From assembly GCA_947089905.1 (NCBI GenBank), contig CAMUMG010000002.1:248001-312000 (forward strand): 64,000 nucleotides of DNA, in the 5' to 3' direction. This DNA is from an uncultured Lachnospiraceae bacterium. GTDB lineage: Bacteria > Bacillota > Clostridia > Lachnospirales > Lachnospiraceae. Of this stretch, positions 8,276 through 16,068 are shown piece by piece. Numbering within the stretch: the stretch's first letter is position 1; every line of letters begins with the position of its first letter. The notes below the pieces were generated by a model. The model made no database searches, had not been told where the DNA came from, and saw only the letters and a list, made by a program, of their open reading frames with translations. The translations under genes and the position numbers were made by a program.

Positions 8276-8979
8276 GAGTTGTAACATGAAGATAAAAAAT
8301 GAAAATAGAACGTCTTTATGCTATTATGTTATATATTTGTGGTCAAAAGGGGTTGTACAAAATAAAGTTTTTTGTATAGTTTTGCTGTTACATTCTATAA
8401 TAAATATATAGATTGAAACTCAAATAGTTTTCTTTTTCATTTCAATTATACATAACAGCAGTAGCGGGCGTATATCTCCTACTGCCATGAAGCAATCCAC
8501 ATCATTGTCTTGCTCTTAACTGCCGCGAGTGGATTGAAACAAGTAGTCAGCCAAAACGGTTCTCACGTAAAATTGAAGAATCATATTACTGGATGTCAAA
8601 CTATAGTTCCTTATCATAACACAAGCCTGATCAAGTCCATCTTCTGATGGGCTTTTTTTTATAAGTATCTAAAAATAGGAATTAACTGTTGTAATTAATT
8701 AATAAAAAATTATAATAGGAATTAGTGAACAGTCCGATCAATAGAGAAAATAGTTCGAATATCAAAGCCAAACAACAATAGTATTATTTTAGATCTTTCT
8801 GTTTTACGGAAAGAAGATCAAAGTACATTTAAGCTTGTGTGGATGAAGGATTTAAAGGTGATAGAGAAAATTTTTGAAAGAGAACATGAATCCGCAGATA
8901 CTATTTTAAAAATGACGGATAAAATAGATTCCCATGAGTATATCAAAATATTTGTAAAATGTAAATTGGAGGAAATGTT
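8276..8979. other. 700-bp stretch with relics, B1
   Basis: Between recombinase 2 and the acetyltransferase there is no intact gene. It holds a small inverted repeat (GCAGTAG/CTACTGC near 8459-8486), the HicA relic, a T-rich hairpin near 8623-8658, and an open but start-less frame from 8729 that runs into the acetyltransferase gene (readable as LDLSVLRKEDQ, then EKIFEREHESAD). That last frame looks like the tail of a lost gene; I do not recognise its family. Confidence 0.4.
8487..8647 (+). pseudogene. Relic of a HicA-type toxin
   Basis: A stretch of about 45 codons ending at the TGA 8645-8647 reads SGLKQVVSQNGSHVKLKN, then TGCQTIVPYHN and a short tail. It matches the HicA mRNA-interferase pattern with the catalytic GSH motif and the V-P-x-H strand. 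The likely original ATG (8487, MKQST) is out of frame with this stretch, so the gene is frameshifted. No HicB antitoxin is recognisable nearby. A hairpin with a T-run follows (about 8623-8658). Confidence 0.5.
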
Positions 8980-9561
8980 ATGGTTAATCCATATAAAAAA
9001 TGTCCCGTTTTTGAGAATAAAAACTATCTTATAAGATTGATTGAAACCTCAGATGCAGATGATTTGCTTTTGGTTTATTCTGATGAAAAGGCTGTGCCAT
9101 TCTTTAACAGTGATAATTGTAATGGAGATGATTTTTATTATAAATCTTTAGAGCGTGTACAGGGTGCAATAGACTTTTGGAAATGTGCATACCAAAAAAA
9201 AGGTTTTATTCGTTGGACAATTATTGACAAAAATATTGATCATGCTATAGGAACGATAGAATTATTTAACCGTAGATCAAATGATTATTTTAATAATTGT
9301 GGTCTGTTGCGATTAGATTTAAGAAGTGACTATGAATACAGAAAAAGTATTTTTGAAATCTTATCTTTAATGATACCTTCAACATTTGAATTATTTCAGT
9401 GCCAAATGATTGCTACAAAGATTCCGCATTTTGCTTCTGAGCGAAAAATGGCAGCAAAAAAGTTAGGGTTTACACTATCTAAAGAAAAATTAATAGGTGG
9501 AGATGATAAAAAGATTTATACTGATTATTATATATTAAACACAACAAATCTGTTTGATTGA
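8980..9561 (+). CDS. GNAT-family N-acetyltransferase
   Basis: A 193-residue cytoplasmic protein with the RimJ/RimL-like GNAT layout. The opening strand is YLIRLIETSDADDLL. The core strand RWTIIDKNIDHAIGTIELF is followed by the helix/strand region LLRLDLRSDYEYRKSIFEIL, which replaces the usual R-x-x-G-x-G/A acetyl-CoA loop. The ending ERKMAAKKLGFTLSKE...DYYIL is typical (A-x-x-x-L-G-F). It should transfer an acetyl group from acetyl-CoA to an amine; the substrate is unknown. The start ATG follows GGAGGAAATGTT. The cofactor loop is degenerate compared with classical GNATs, so activity is uncertain. Confidence 0.72.
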   Translation: MVNPYKKCPVFENKNYLIRLIETSDADDLLLVYSDEKAVPFFNSDNCNGDDFYYKSLERVQGAIDFWKCAYQKKGFIRWTIIDKNIDHAIGTIELFNRRSNDYFNNCGLLRLDLRSDYEYRKSIFEILSLMIPSTFELFQCQMIATKIPHFASERKMAAKKLGFTLSKEKLIGGDDKKIYTDYYILNTTNLFD

Positions 9562-9639
9562 CGAATCATTATCTGTCAATTATAATAAATAAAAGATTTA
9601 ATCTTTTGAAAGTTTTCTTAAAAATGAAAGGATTTATTT

Positions 9640-11463
9640 ATGCAAAAGATAAAACAGTTTATAAAAATAATTTCTACAAATATAAAAGTATTAATAGGAT
9701 TTGAAATTATTTTTAAGTTACTGACCATGTTGATTGCTGTTCCATTATTTTTAAGTATATTTGATTTAATTATGAAAATAACAGGATATACTTATTTGAC
9801 ATTAGAAAATATAATCTCATTTGTAACTCAACCAATTACCTTTTTATCTTTATTAATTTTGATAATAATAATGACAATTTATACTATGTTTGATATTACA
9901 ACGGTTATTATTATCTTAGATCAGTCCTATCAAAAAAAGAAGGTCAGAATTTTAGATGCTGTTAAACTATCCATACAAAAGTGTAGAGGATTATTTCATA
10001 TTCGTAGTCTTTCTTTAGCCTTTTTTACGCTGTTTTTAATTCCATTTTTAAATATTGGAATGACTTCTGGACTAATTTCTACAATTCCGATTCCAGAATT
10101 TATTCAAGAATATATTATAAAAGATCCAATATTGTTTCCATTAGCATTAGGGGTAGTTATTCTACTTACAATATTATTGTTTCATTGGATTTACTCCTTA
10201 CATTATTTTGTTTTAGAGGATATTTCTTTTAAGGAAGCAAGAAAAAGAAGTCGACATCTTGGAAAAAAGAAACATCTTAAAGATTTTCTCTTTCTAATAG
10301 TAATCCAGATTATAATTTCTATTGTTTATATACTATTTATTATGATAGGGATTTTATTGATTATAATAATTTCAAGTATATTAAATAGATTTATTTTTCT
10401 AAATAATATACTATTTTTAATTGTTGGAATATTCATTATTATTTCTGCTGCTATTCTTATGATTTTAGCAATTCCTATCAGTTATGCCTGTATTAGTGTT
10501 TTATATTATATACATAAAAAAGAATGCAAAGAAAAGATTTATTCACTAGAGGTAAAAAAAATAAATCAGACCATTAAAGAGAAACCTCATCTACACAGTA
10601 TCACTTATTTGGCAATAATTATTATGCTAATTTTGGGGACAAGATTTATCTATGAATTATATCTAGGAAAATATAATTTTAATATTGAATATGTTAAAAC
10701 AGCAGAGGTTACTGCACATAGAGGGGCATCTGTAAACTATCCAGAAAATACAATGAGTGCATTTATGGGTGCAAAGGAATTAGGAGCAGATTGGATTGAA
10801 TTGGATGTGCAGCAGACAAAGGACGGAAAAATTATTGTGATTCATGATACTAATTTCAAAAGAACTACAGGAGTAGATAAAAATACATGGGAACTTGTTT
10901 ATGATGATGTGTGTAAATTAGATGCTGGAAGTTTTTTTAGTTCTGATTTTTTGGGGGAACAAATTCCTTTGTTATCGGATGTAATTGTCTTTGCAAAAGA
11001 GAATAATATTAAGTTAAATATTGAGTTAAAACCTACAGGTTATGAAACAGATTTTGAGAAAAATGTTGTAGATATGATAATAGAATTGGATTTTGAAGAT
11101 AAATGTGTGATTACATCTCAAGTTTATCATGTATTAGAAAATGTAAAAGCATATAACCAAAAAGTACAAACAGTTTATGTTATGAGTCTGGCATATGGGA
11201 ATATTACTTCATTAGAGGCTGCTGATCATTTCAGTATTGAAGCAACCAGTATAACTGCCGATTTAGTCAGTAGAGTACATAGGGAAGGAAAAGAACTTTA
11301 TGCGTGGACAGTCAATACACAAGAAAGTATCAGAAAAATGATAGAATTAAATGTAGATAATATTATCACTGATAATATTTCATTAGCAAAAAAGACAATT
11401 TATGAGGAAAAAAATAGTGATTTTATTAACGAATATATAAGGTTATTGGAAGGAATTTTTTAG
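9640..11463 (+). CDS. Membrane glycerophosphodiester phosphodiesterase
   Basis: A 607-residue protein with two parts. Residues 1 to about 350 hold several hydrophobic membrane segments with positively charged loops (the GDPD membrane-anchor domain). Residues from about 358 form a GDPD TIM barrel with the catalytic AHRG, PENT, ELDVQ...G, and IHD motifs, then LNIELKP and a C-terminal AWTVN...NIITD. It should cleave glycerophosphodiesters, or lipid/teichoic-acid derived glycerophosphate groups, at the membrane. Classic catalytic residues (HR, E, D, H) are all visible. It lies alone between the acetyltransferase and the DUF362 gene with AT-rich spacers, and belongs to the B1 cargo. Confidence 0.88.
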   Translation: MQKIKQFIKIISTNIKVLIGFEIIFKLLTMLIAVPLFLSIFDLIMKITGYTYLTLENIISFVTQPITFLSLLILIIIMTIYTMFDITTVIIILDQSYQKKKVRILDAVKLSIQKCRGLFHIRSLSLAFFTLFLIPFLNIGMTSGLISTIPIPEFIQEYIIKDPILFPLALGVVILLTILLFHWIYSLHYFVLEDISFKEARKRSRHLGKKKHLKDFLFLIVIQIIISIVYILFIMIGILLIIIISSILNRFIFLNNILFLIVGIFIIISAAILMILAIPISYACISVLYYIHKKECKEKIYSLEVKKINQTIKEKPHLHSITYLAIIIMLILGTRFIYELYLGKYNFNIEYVKTAEVTAHRGASVNYPENTMSAFMGAKELGADWIELDVQQTKDGKIIVIHDTNFKRTTGVDKNTWELVYDDVCKLDAGSFFSSDFLGEQIPLLSDVIVFAKENNIKLNIELKPTGYETDFEKNVVDMIIELDFEDKCVITSQVYHVLENVKAYNQKVQTVYVMSLAYGNITSLEAADHFSIEATSITADLVSRVHREGKELYAWTVNTQESIRKMIELNVDNIITDNISLAKKTIYEEKNSDFINEYIRLLEGIF

Positions 11464-11528
11464 GGCAAGTTATTTTGAAATATAAAATAATCAATATAGT
11501 TAAGAATTTTTAAGAAAGAGAGAATTAT

Positions 11529-12536
11529 ATGACAGAGAAAAAAGTAATTCCTGGCACAGGAGGAGATCATTATATTCCCTATACCAAACGTTCTGGTAAG
11601 GAATCGATTGTATTTTTTACCCGTGAATTGTCTGAAAAGGGGCTGTTAAAGATTTACGAGCGTGTCCAAAATGTATTAGAAGGTAAGATAGCGATTAAGC
11701 TTCATACTGGTGAAAAGAATGGTCCTAATATCATTCCAAGGGATTGGGTCAAATCACTGATAGATAGGAAGCTGACAGATGGAATCATTATCGAAACAAA
11801 TTCGTATTATGAAGGAGATCGGGATACTACTGAAAAACATAAAGAAACTTTACAGGTCAACGGTTGGACTTTTGCTCCCGTAGATATCATGGATGCAGAT
11901 GGAGCAGTTTTTCTTCCCATAAAGGGAGGAAAATGGTTTACGAAGATGTCTATGGGGAAGACATTGTTAGAATACGATTCGTTGTTAGTATTGACTCATT
12001 TCAAGGGTCATGTGAAAGGAGGGTTTGGGGGCTCTAATAAAAATATTGGTATTGGCTGTGCAGACGGAAAGGTGGGCAAGGCTATGATTCATACCACACC
12101 CGGACAGAACAACCAATGGGACATTAGCGATGAAGAGTTTATGGAGCGTATGACAGAGTCTACGAAAGCTGTAGTGGATTACTTTGATAAAAAGATTGCC
12201 TATATTAATGTAATGCGAAATATGTCAGTATCCTGTGATTGTGAAGGTATTCATGCCGAACCAGTAGTAACTCCAAATGTGGGGATCTGTGCTTCTTTGG
12301 ATATTTTAGCATTGGATCAGGCCTGTATAGACATTATATATGCTATGAAAGAGGAAGAAAATCACGATTTAGTAGAGAGAATAGAATCTCGTCACGGACT
12401 GCGTCAGCTTTCTTATATGAAAGAATTGGGTATGGGTAATGATCGTTATTCATTAGTGGATATTGATAATGAGGATAAGATCGTTTATCCAATTGATGTT
12501 GTAAAAAATCTTGTTCCGTTTGGAACTGAAATGTAA
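11529..12536 (+). CDS. DUF362 domain protein
   Basis: A 335-residue cytoplasmic protein of the DUF362 family (KIAIKLHTGEKNG near the start, LLVLTHFKGHVKGGFGG, NIGIGCADGKVGKAMIH, and LDILALDQACIDII). DUF362 proteins are often fused to or encoded with 4Fe-4S ferredoxins and are thought to bind a metal or Fe-S centre, but no reaction is established. Here there is no ferredoxin domain; the few cysteines (CADGK, SCDCEG, GICAS) could be ligands. The ATG follows AAGAAAGAGAG. It stands between the GDPD gene and a long hairpin (12562-12642) that probably ends its transcript. Confidence 0.82.
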   Translation: MTEKKVIPGTGGDHYIPYTKRSGKESIVFFTRELSEKGLLKIYERVQNVLEGKIAIKLHTGEKNGPNIIPRDWVKSLIDRKLTDGIIIETNSYYEGDRDTTEKHKETLQVNGWTFAPVDIMDADGAVFLPIKGGKWFTKMSMGKTLLEYDSLLVLTHFKGHVKGGFGGSNKNIGIGCADGKVGKAMIHTTPGQNNQWDISDEEFMERMTESTKAVVDYFDKKIAYINVMRNMSVSCDCEGIHAEPVVTPNVGICASLDILALDQACIDIIYAMKEEENHDLVERIESRHGLRQLSYMKELGMGNDRYSLVDIDNEDKIVYPIDVVKNLVPFGTEM

Positions 12537-12561
12537 TTTTTATAGAGATTTTCTAAAAAAG

Positions 12562-12642
12562 GCTGTTATACTAAGAGTCAATATACAGGATATAGTATGA
12601 AATTTTATCATATCTTGTATGTATTTTACTTAGTATAACAGC
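12562..12642. repeat. Long imperfect hairpin, GCTGTTATACTAAG family
   Basis: GCTGTTATACTAAG (12562-12575) is an exact inverted match to CTTAGTATAACAGC (12629-12642). The inside is also largely self-complementary (ATACAGGATAT...ATATCTTGTAT). The right arm runs into TTTTAT, so it can act as terminator for the DUF362 gene. The arm sequence is a variant of those at 183-232 and 38338-38384 outside the element, which suggests a small dispersed repeat. Confidence 0.65.
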
Positions 12643-12668
12643 TTTTATATATATATTTTGAAAAGATG

Positions 12669-12697
12669 TTGACAAGTTAATCTACATCATATATAAT
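12669..12697 (+). promoter_or_regulatory. Sigma-A promoter of the TetR operon
   Basis: TTGACA at 12669-12674 and TATAAT at 12692-12697 with a 17-bp spacer: a consensus promoter. The palindromic operator begins at the last base of the -10 box. Confidence 0.85.
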
Positions 12698-12720
12698 ATA
12701 AATGAACATGTTCATTTATA
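12697..12720. promoter_or_regulatory. Palindromic operator, probable TetR autoregulation site
   Basis: A perfect 24-bp palindrome with core AATGAACATGTTCATT (12701-12716), extending four matched bases (TATA) on each side. It covers the expected transcription start just after the -10 box and lies 21 bp ahead of the TetR start codon. Its position predicts repression of the operon by the TetR protein encoded next to it. Confidence 0.8.
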
Positions 12721-12740
12721 TTGTAGGAAGGGGGAATCAA

Positions 12741-13289
12741 ATGAGAAAGAAAGATGATAAGCTGAGAGAAACATTATTAGATATGGCACATAGTATTGCG
12801 GATACAGAAGGGATAGATAAAATCAATATTCGTACGATTGCAAAAAAGACAGGTATAGCAAGTGGTACAGTATATAATTATTTTTCAAATAAAGACGACA
12901 TTTTGCTTGCTCTTACAGAAGAGTATTGGAAACAGACCCTTTCAGAAATGAAAGAAATAATTAAATCTAATTCCTTTTGCGATCAGATACAAGAAATTTT
13001 TATTTTTCTTAAAGAGAAAATGGATTGTTCTGGTGGAAAACTTATGAATAGTCTCAATCATGTAGAAACAGCAGGACAAAGGCGTATGGCATCTGTACAG
13101 TTAGAATTAAAAACTTTCTTAATTCAACTTATTGAAAAAGATCCAAACATAGATAAAAAGATTTGGAATAAAGACTTTATAAAAGAACGGTTTATAGAGT
13201 TTATTATGATGAATATAATGGCGTTATTAAAAATGAAAGAGCCTGATATTGATTTTTTAATTATAGTTATCAATCGTATGATCTACTAA
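12741..13289 (+). CDS. TetR/AcrR-family transcriptional regulator
   Basis: A 182-residue regulator from ATG 12741, which follows AGGAAGGGGG; an upstream in-frame ATG at 12702 falls inside the operator and is unlikely. The N-terminal helix-turn-helix is clear: NIRTIAKKTGIASGTVYNYF then SNKDDILLAL (about residues 33-62). The C-terminal ligand domain is unspecific. It is the first gene of a three-gene unit with two membrane proteins (13308-13967 and 13989-14402), separated by 18-21 bp. It probably represses this unit through the palindrome at 12697-12720. The inducer is unknown. Confidence 0.88.
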   Translation: MRKKDDKLRETLLDMAHSIADTEGIDKINIRTIAKKTGIASGTVYNYFSNKDDILLALTEEYWKQTLSEMKEIIKSNSFCDQIQEIFIFLKEKMDCSGGKLMNSLNHVETAGQRRMASVQLELKTFLIQLIEKDPNIDKKIWNKDFIKERFIEFIMMNIMALLKMKEPDIDFLIIVINRMIY

Positions 13290-13307
13290 ACAGAAATGGA
13301 GGTTACT

Positions 13308-13967
13308 ATGCCACAGGCAATTGCGGAAACTACTTTTGATGTTTTATACCTTAGTGCTGCTTTAATTGTAGGAATTACTATGCTTATAAAGGGAAAAAAT
13401 CGTTTGGTAAAAAAGGCAGGGTGTATGGCAACATTACTTGGAGCAGGGGATGCGTTTCATCTTATTCCACGCTGCTATGCTCTTTTTACAACAGGTCTTG
13501 AAAAAAATGCAGCCGTATTGGGAATTGGAAAATTTATTACATCGATTACAATGACTATTTTTTATTTGATATTGTATTTTATCTGGCGTGACTATTACCA
13601 AATTAAAGAAAGAAAAGATCTTACAAAAATTATGTATGGGTTAACAGCTTTACGAATTATATTTTGTCTGCTTCCACAAAATCAGTGGCTTTCCTATCGT
13701 CCGCCGCTCTTATATGGGATTTTACGAAATATCCCATTTGCTATCATGGGAATTATAATTATTATTATTTTCTCACAGGAAATTAAAAGAACAAATGATA
13801 AGGTATTTCGATTTATACCAATCGCAGTTGCACTATCTTTTGGTTTCTATCTGCCAGTCGTTTTATTTAGTGGAATAGTTCCGATTGTAGGTATACTCAT
13901 GATTCCAAAAACACTTGCCTATGTTTGGGTTATATGGATGGGATGGCAGCTTTATAAACAATCATAA
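13308..13967 (+). CDS. Seven-helix membrane protein of the TetR unit
   Basis: A 219-residue polytopic membrane protein with about seven hydrophobic segments, starting at ATG 13308 after TGGAGG (the in-frame ATG at 13296 is upstream of that site). Recognisable features are GAGDAFHLIPRC in the second segment, WRDYYQIKERK in a loop, and a C-terminal WVIWMGWQLYK. I do not recognise a characterised family. It is encoded with a TetR regulator and a DUF2871 protein; this trio occurs as a module in Lachnospiraceae as far as I recall. A transport or sensing role is possible but nothing in the sequence shows it. Confidence 0.7.
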   Translation: MPQAIAETTFDVLYLSAALIVGITMLIKGKNRLVKKAGCMATLLGAGDAFHLIPRCYALFTTGLEKNAAVLGIGKFITSITMTIFYLILYFIWRDYYQIKERKDLTKIMYGLTALRIIFCLLPQNQWLSYRPPLLYGILRNIPFAIMGIIIIIIFSQEIKRTNDKVFRFIPIAVALSFGFYLPVVLFSGIVPIVGILMIPKTLAYVWVIWMGWQLYKQS

Positions 13968-13988
13968 TAGACAGAAAAGAGGATAAAA

Positions 13989-14402
13989 ATGGAGAAACGA
14001 TATGCTAATTTAGCGTTGGTCTATGCAGTTATTGCTATGATATTTGGAGTATTTTATAGAGAGTTCACAAAGATAAAAGACTTTACAGGACAAACCAATC
14101 TATCTATTATACATACACATTATTTCTTACTGGGAATGTTCTTTTTTCTTATACTTATGTGTTCAGAAAAATTATTTCAGTTTTCAGATAAGAATATAAA
14201 AAAAATTACAATCCTTTATCAGACGGGATTAAATATTACTGGACTTGCTTTTTTGATACGTGGGTTAATACAAGTACAAAAAATAATGAATTTGAGTAAG
14301 GCAATAGACTCATCTATTTCTGGTATTGCAGGAATAGGACATATTTTAATGGGAATTAGTATTATTCTTATATTAATAAAGATGAAAAAAAGTGTTGGTT
14401 AA
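13989..14402 (+). CDS. DUF2871 membrane protein
   Basis: A 137-residue membrane protein with four hydrophobic helices (starting at about residues 7, 42, 75 and 112). The segment HTHYFLLGMFFFLIL with two histidines, FYREFTK in the first loop, and GIGHILMGISI near the end match the DUF2871 pattern. The repeated histidines in or near membrane helices hint at haem or metal binding, but no function is established. It is the last gene of the TetR unit and ends at a shared hairpin (14414-14460). Confidence 0.75.
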   Translation: MEKRYANLALVYAVIAMIFGVFYREFTKIKDFTGQTNLSIIHTHYFLLGMFFFLILMCSEKLFQFSDKNIKKITILYQTGLNITGLAFLIRGLIQVQKIMNLSKAIDSSISGIAGIGHILMGISIILILIKMKKSVG

Positions 14403-14413
14403 ATAAAATAATA

Positions 14414-14460
14414 GGGGCTATTGAAAACTAGGTTTAGAATTCCTAAATTTCAATAGCTCC
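14414..14460. terminator. Bidirectional hairpin between convergent genes
   Basis: GGGGCTATTGAAA pairs with TTTCAATAGCTCC, with a second inner stem (TAGG/CCTA). It lies between the DUF2871 gene and the convergent SUKH-like gene. Confidence 0.7.
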
Positions 14461-14480
14461 TTGTGTTTCAATAGAAGTTA

Positions 14481-15221
14481 TTAGTATAAAGTTAAATCAC
14501 ACATAAATTTCCAGTAACTTCTTCTTTTTTTTACTGCTTCTGGATCAAGTGCCTTTAGTCGTTTTATAAATGGTTTATAAAGCGTTTTTTGATGTTTAAA
14601 AATATATTCTTCTTCTATCTTATCTGGATGTTCTTGAAGAAAAGTATGTATCTTTTCAGTAAAGGAAGGATAAAATGCTCTCCAATAAGCCATAGATAAC
14701 AAATATTGTTCTAAACTACTATTGACAAAAATAAACGTATCTTTATAAATACATTGCCAGATAGTTCCCGTTTTTAATTCTACTAAGATTAGAGTACAGC
14801 TTTCGGATTTCTCCCAAATTTTATTTTCATCTGGCTGTCTATAATTACAAATGATATAGCTTCTACTTAAATTTTTAGATTCTCCAATAATCAGATACTT
14901 TTTCTTCGCAATTTGTTTTATAGTAAGACAACTAAGCCAAAATATAATTCCATTTGTGACCTCTTTTTTAAAATCCTCTTCCTCGTCAGGAGAACGCCAA
15001 TCGATAAATTGATCTGGTAAACCCACCTTTACAAGAAAATTTCTAATATTTTCAGGAATTTCTAAACTTTTTAAACGATACTCTGGATATCTTCCCAGAG
15101 AGGGATCAGATAAAAATTTGATATCAGGTTCTAAGTCTATTTCTTCTGTTAAAGATTGTTTATAAAATTGAAACATAGATGGATATTTCATCCAATTCGG
15201 TACATTAAAACTTTCTTCCAT
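14481..15221 (-). CDS. SUKH-like (probably SUKH-4) immunity-type protein
   Basis: A 246-residue soluble protein. The pattern IPENIRNFLVKVGLPDQF, then YLIIGES near the middle, TGTIWQCIYKDTFIFVNSSL and EQYLLSMAYWRAFYP follow the SUKH-4 arrangement (short N-terminal helix pair, a beta sheet describing residue display, and a helical end). SUKH proteins protect cells against polymorphic toxins. No toxin gene is visible in the window, so this would be an orphan immunity protein in the B1 cargo. The assignment rests on overall pattern, not on catalytic residues. Confidence 0.6.
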   Translation of the reverse strand: MEESFNVPNWMKYPSMFQFYKQSLTEEIDLEPDIKFLSDPSLGRYPEYRLKSLEIPENIRNFLVKVGLPDQFIDWRSPDEEEDFKKEVTNGIIFWLSCLTIKQIAKKKYLIIGESKNLSRSYIICNYRQPDENKIWEKSESCTLILVELKTGTIWQCIYKDTFIFVNSSLEQYLLSMAYWRAFYPSFTEKIHTFLQEHPDKIEEEYIFKHQKTLYKPFIKRLKALDPEAVKKRRSYWKFMCDLTLY

Positions 15222-15283
15222 ATTTTATCTTCCCTTTTAAAATATTTTATTTTACAATAGGAACACCAATCGCATTTTTGAAT

Positions 15284-16051
15284 CTAATATTCCAATAAAG
15301 CAGTAGCATATTCTTTTGGAATAATAGTATATTGTCGATATTCTTCTTTTAAGGACAAAAATTGATTTGGGGTGGCATTCAGTGCGGTCTTTAAATCTTT
15401 TTGAATATGATAAATAATTTGACGGAATAATGGAGTAAGATGAACCTGTTTTATCGCTTCTATGAAATCTTGGGTTAAATTAGAACGCAAAGGCGTTTTG
15501 GTAAGTTCAATACAAGCATCTTCTAAAAGATCTAGCATCTTATTAATACCATAAAAATCAATTTCACAAATTTCCTCAAAATCCTCATGTTCCAGATGTG
15601 CACCTGTAATAGATATCAACTCCATCAATAGACATGAACTCCACTCAAGAGCAACATTTTCATAAGCTTCAGGGGCTATCCCATTAAAATATTTATTACA
15701 AAATTCTTCTGGCTCATCGTCTTTCGTACCTATATTAAAAGCTAAAAAACAGGTGTAAAGATCATTGGCAAAGTCCTGAAAGTCAGCAGGAATGATACGA
15801 TCATTCAAATAGTCCCATAACAGATCCATCGCTTTTTGCACACCAAAAGAAAGTTTTTTATCTTGGGCTTTCAGTCCCTGACAGAGAGTATTTGTATATC
15901 GTTCCATAATGAGCAGATTTCCTAACAGACGAGAATGATTGTCGCTATCTGCAAAAGCATCTTCAATCATATCATGAAATTCTAATATCCATTCATTTGT
16001 CTGTGTATCGGTAAGAGATGAAAGGTCAGTATCAAGAGTATATTTTTCCAT
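15284..16051 (-). CDS. Uncharacterised helical protein next to the SUKH-like gene
   Basis: About 255 residues from ATG 16051 (MEKYTLDTDLSS), preceded by AAAGGAAAAAAG. Two in-frame upstream ATGs (16093, 16072) lie within or at the end of the chemoreceptor gene. The protein is acidic and mostly helical: DLLWDYLNDRIIPADFQDFANDLY near residue 80 and LEWSSCLLMELISITGAHLEHE near 140. It has no signal peptide, membrane segment or recognisable catalytic motif. Its place beside a SUKH-like gene suggests another immunity-type protein, which is only a guess. It may share a transcript with the chemoreceptor and the SUKH gene, all on the minus strand. Confidence 0.55.
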   Translation of the reverse strand: MEKYTLDTDLSSLTDTQTNEWILEFHDMIEDAFADSDNHSRLLGNLLIMERYTNTLCQGLKAQDKKLSFGVQKAMDLLWDYLNDRIIPADFQDFANDLYTCFLAFNIGTKDDEPEEFCNKYFNGIAPEAYENVALEWSSCLLMELISITGAHLEHEDFEEICEIDFYGINKMLDLLEDACIELTKTPLRSNLTQDFIEAIKQVHLTPLFRQIIYHIQKDLKTALNATPNQFLSLKEEYRQYTIIPKEYATALLEY

Positions 16052-16068
16052 AAAGTTCTTTTTTCCTT

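Noticed and set aside
8500..8540. CRISPR-repeat-like string ending GTGGATTGAAAC
   Set aside because: It resembles the end of a type I-C repeat but occurs once, has no second copy or spacer pattern, and is explained as part of the HicA relic (GLKQVVS...) with a short inverted repeat CAATCCAC/GTGGATTG.
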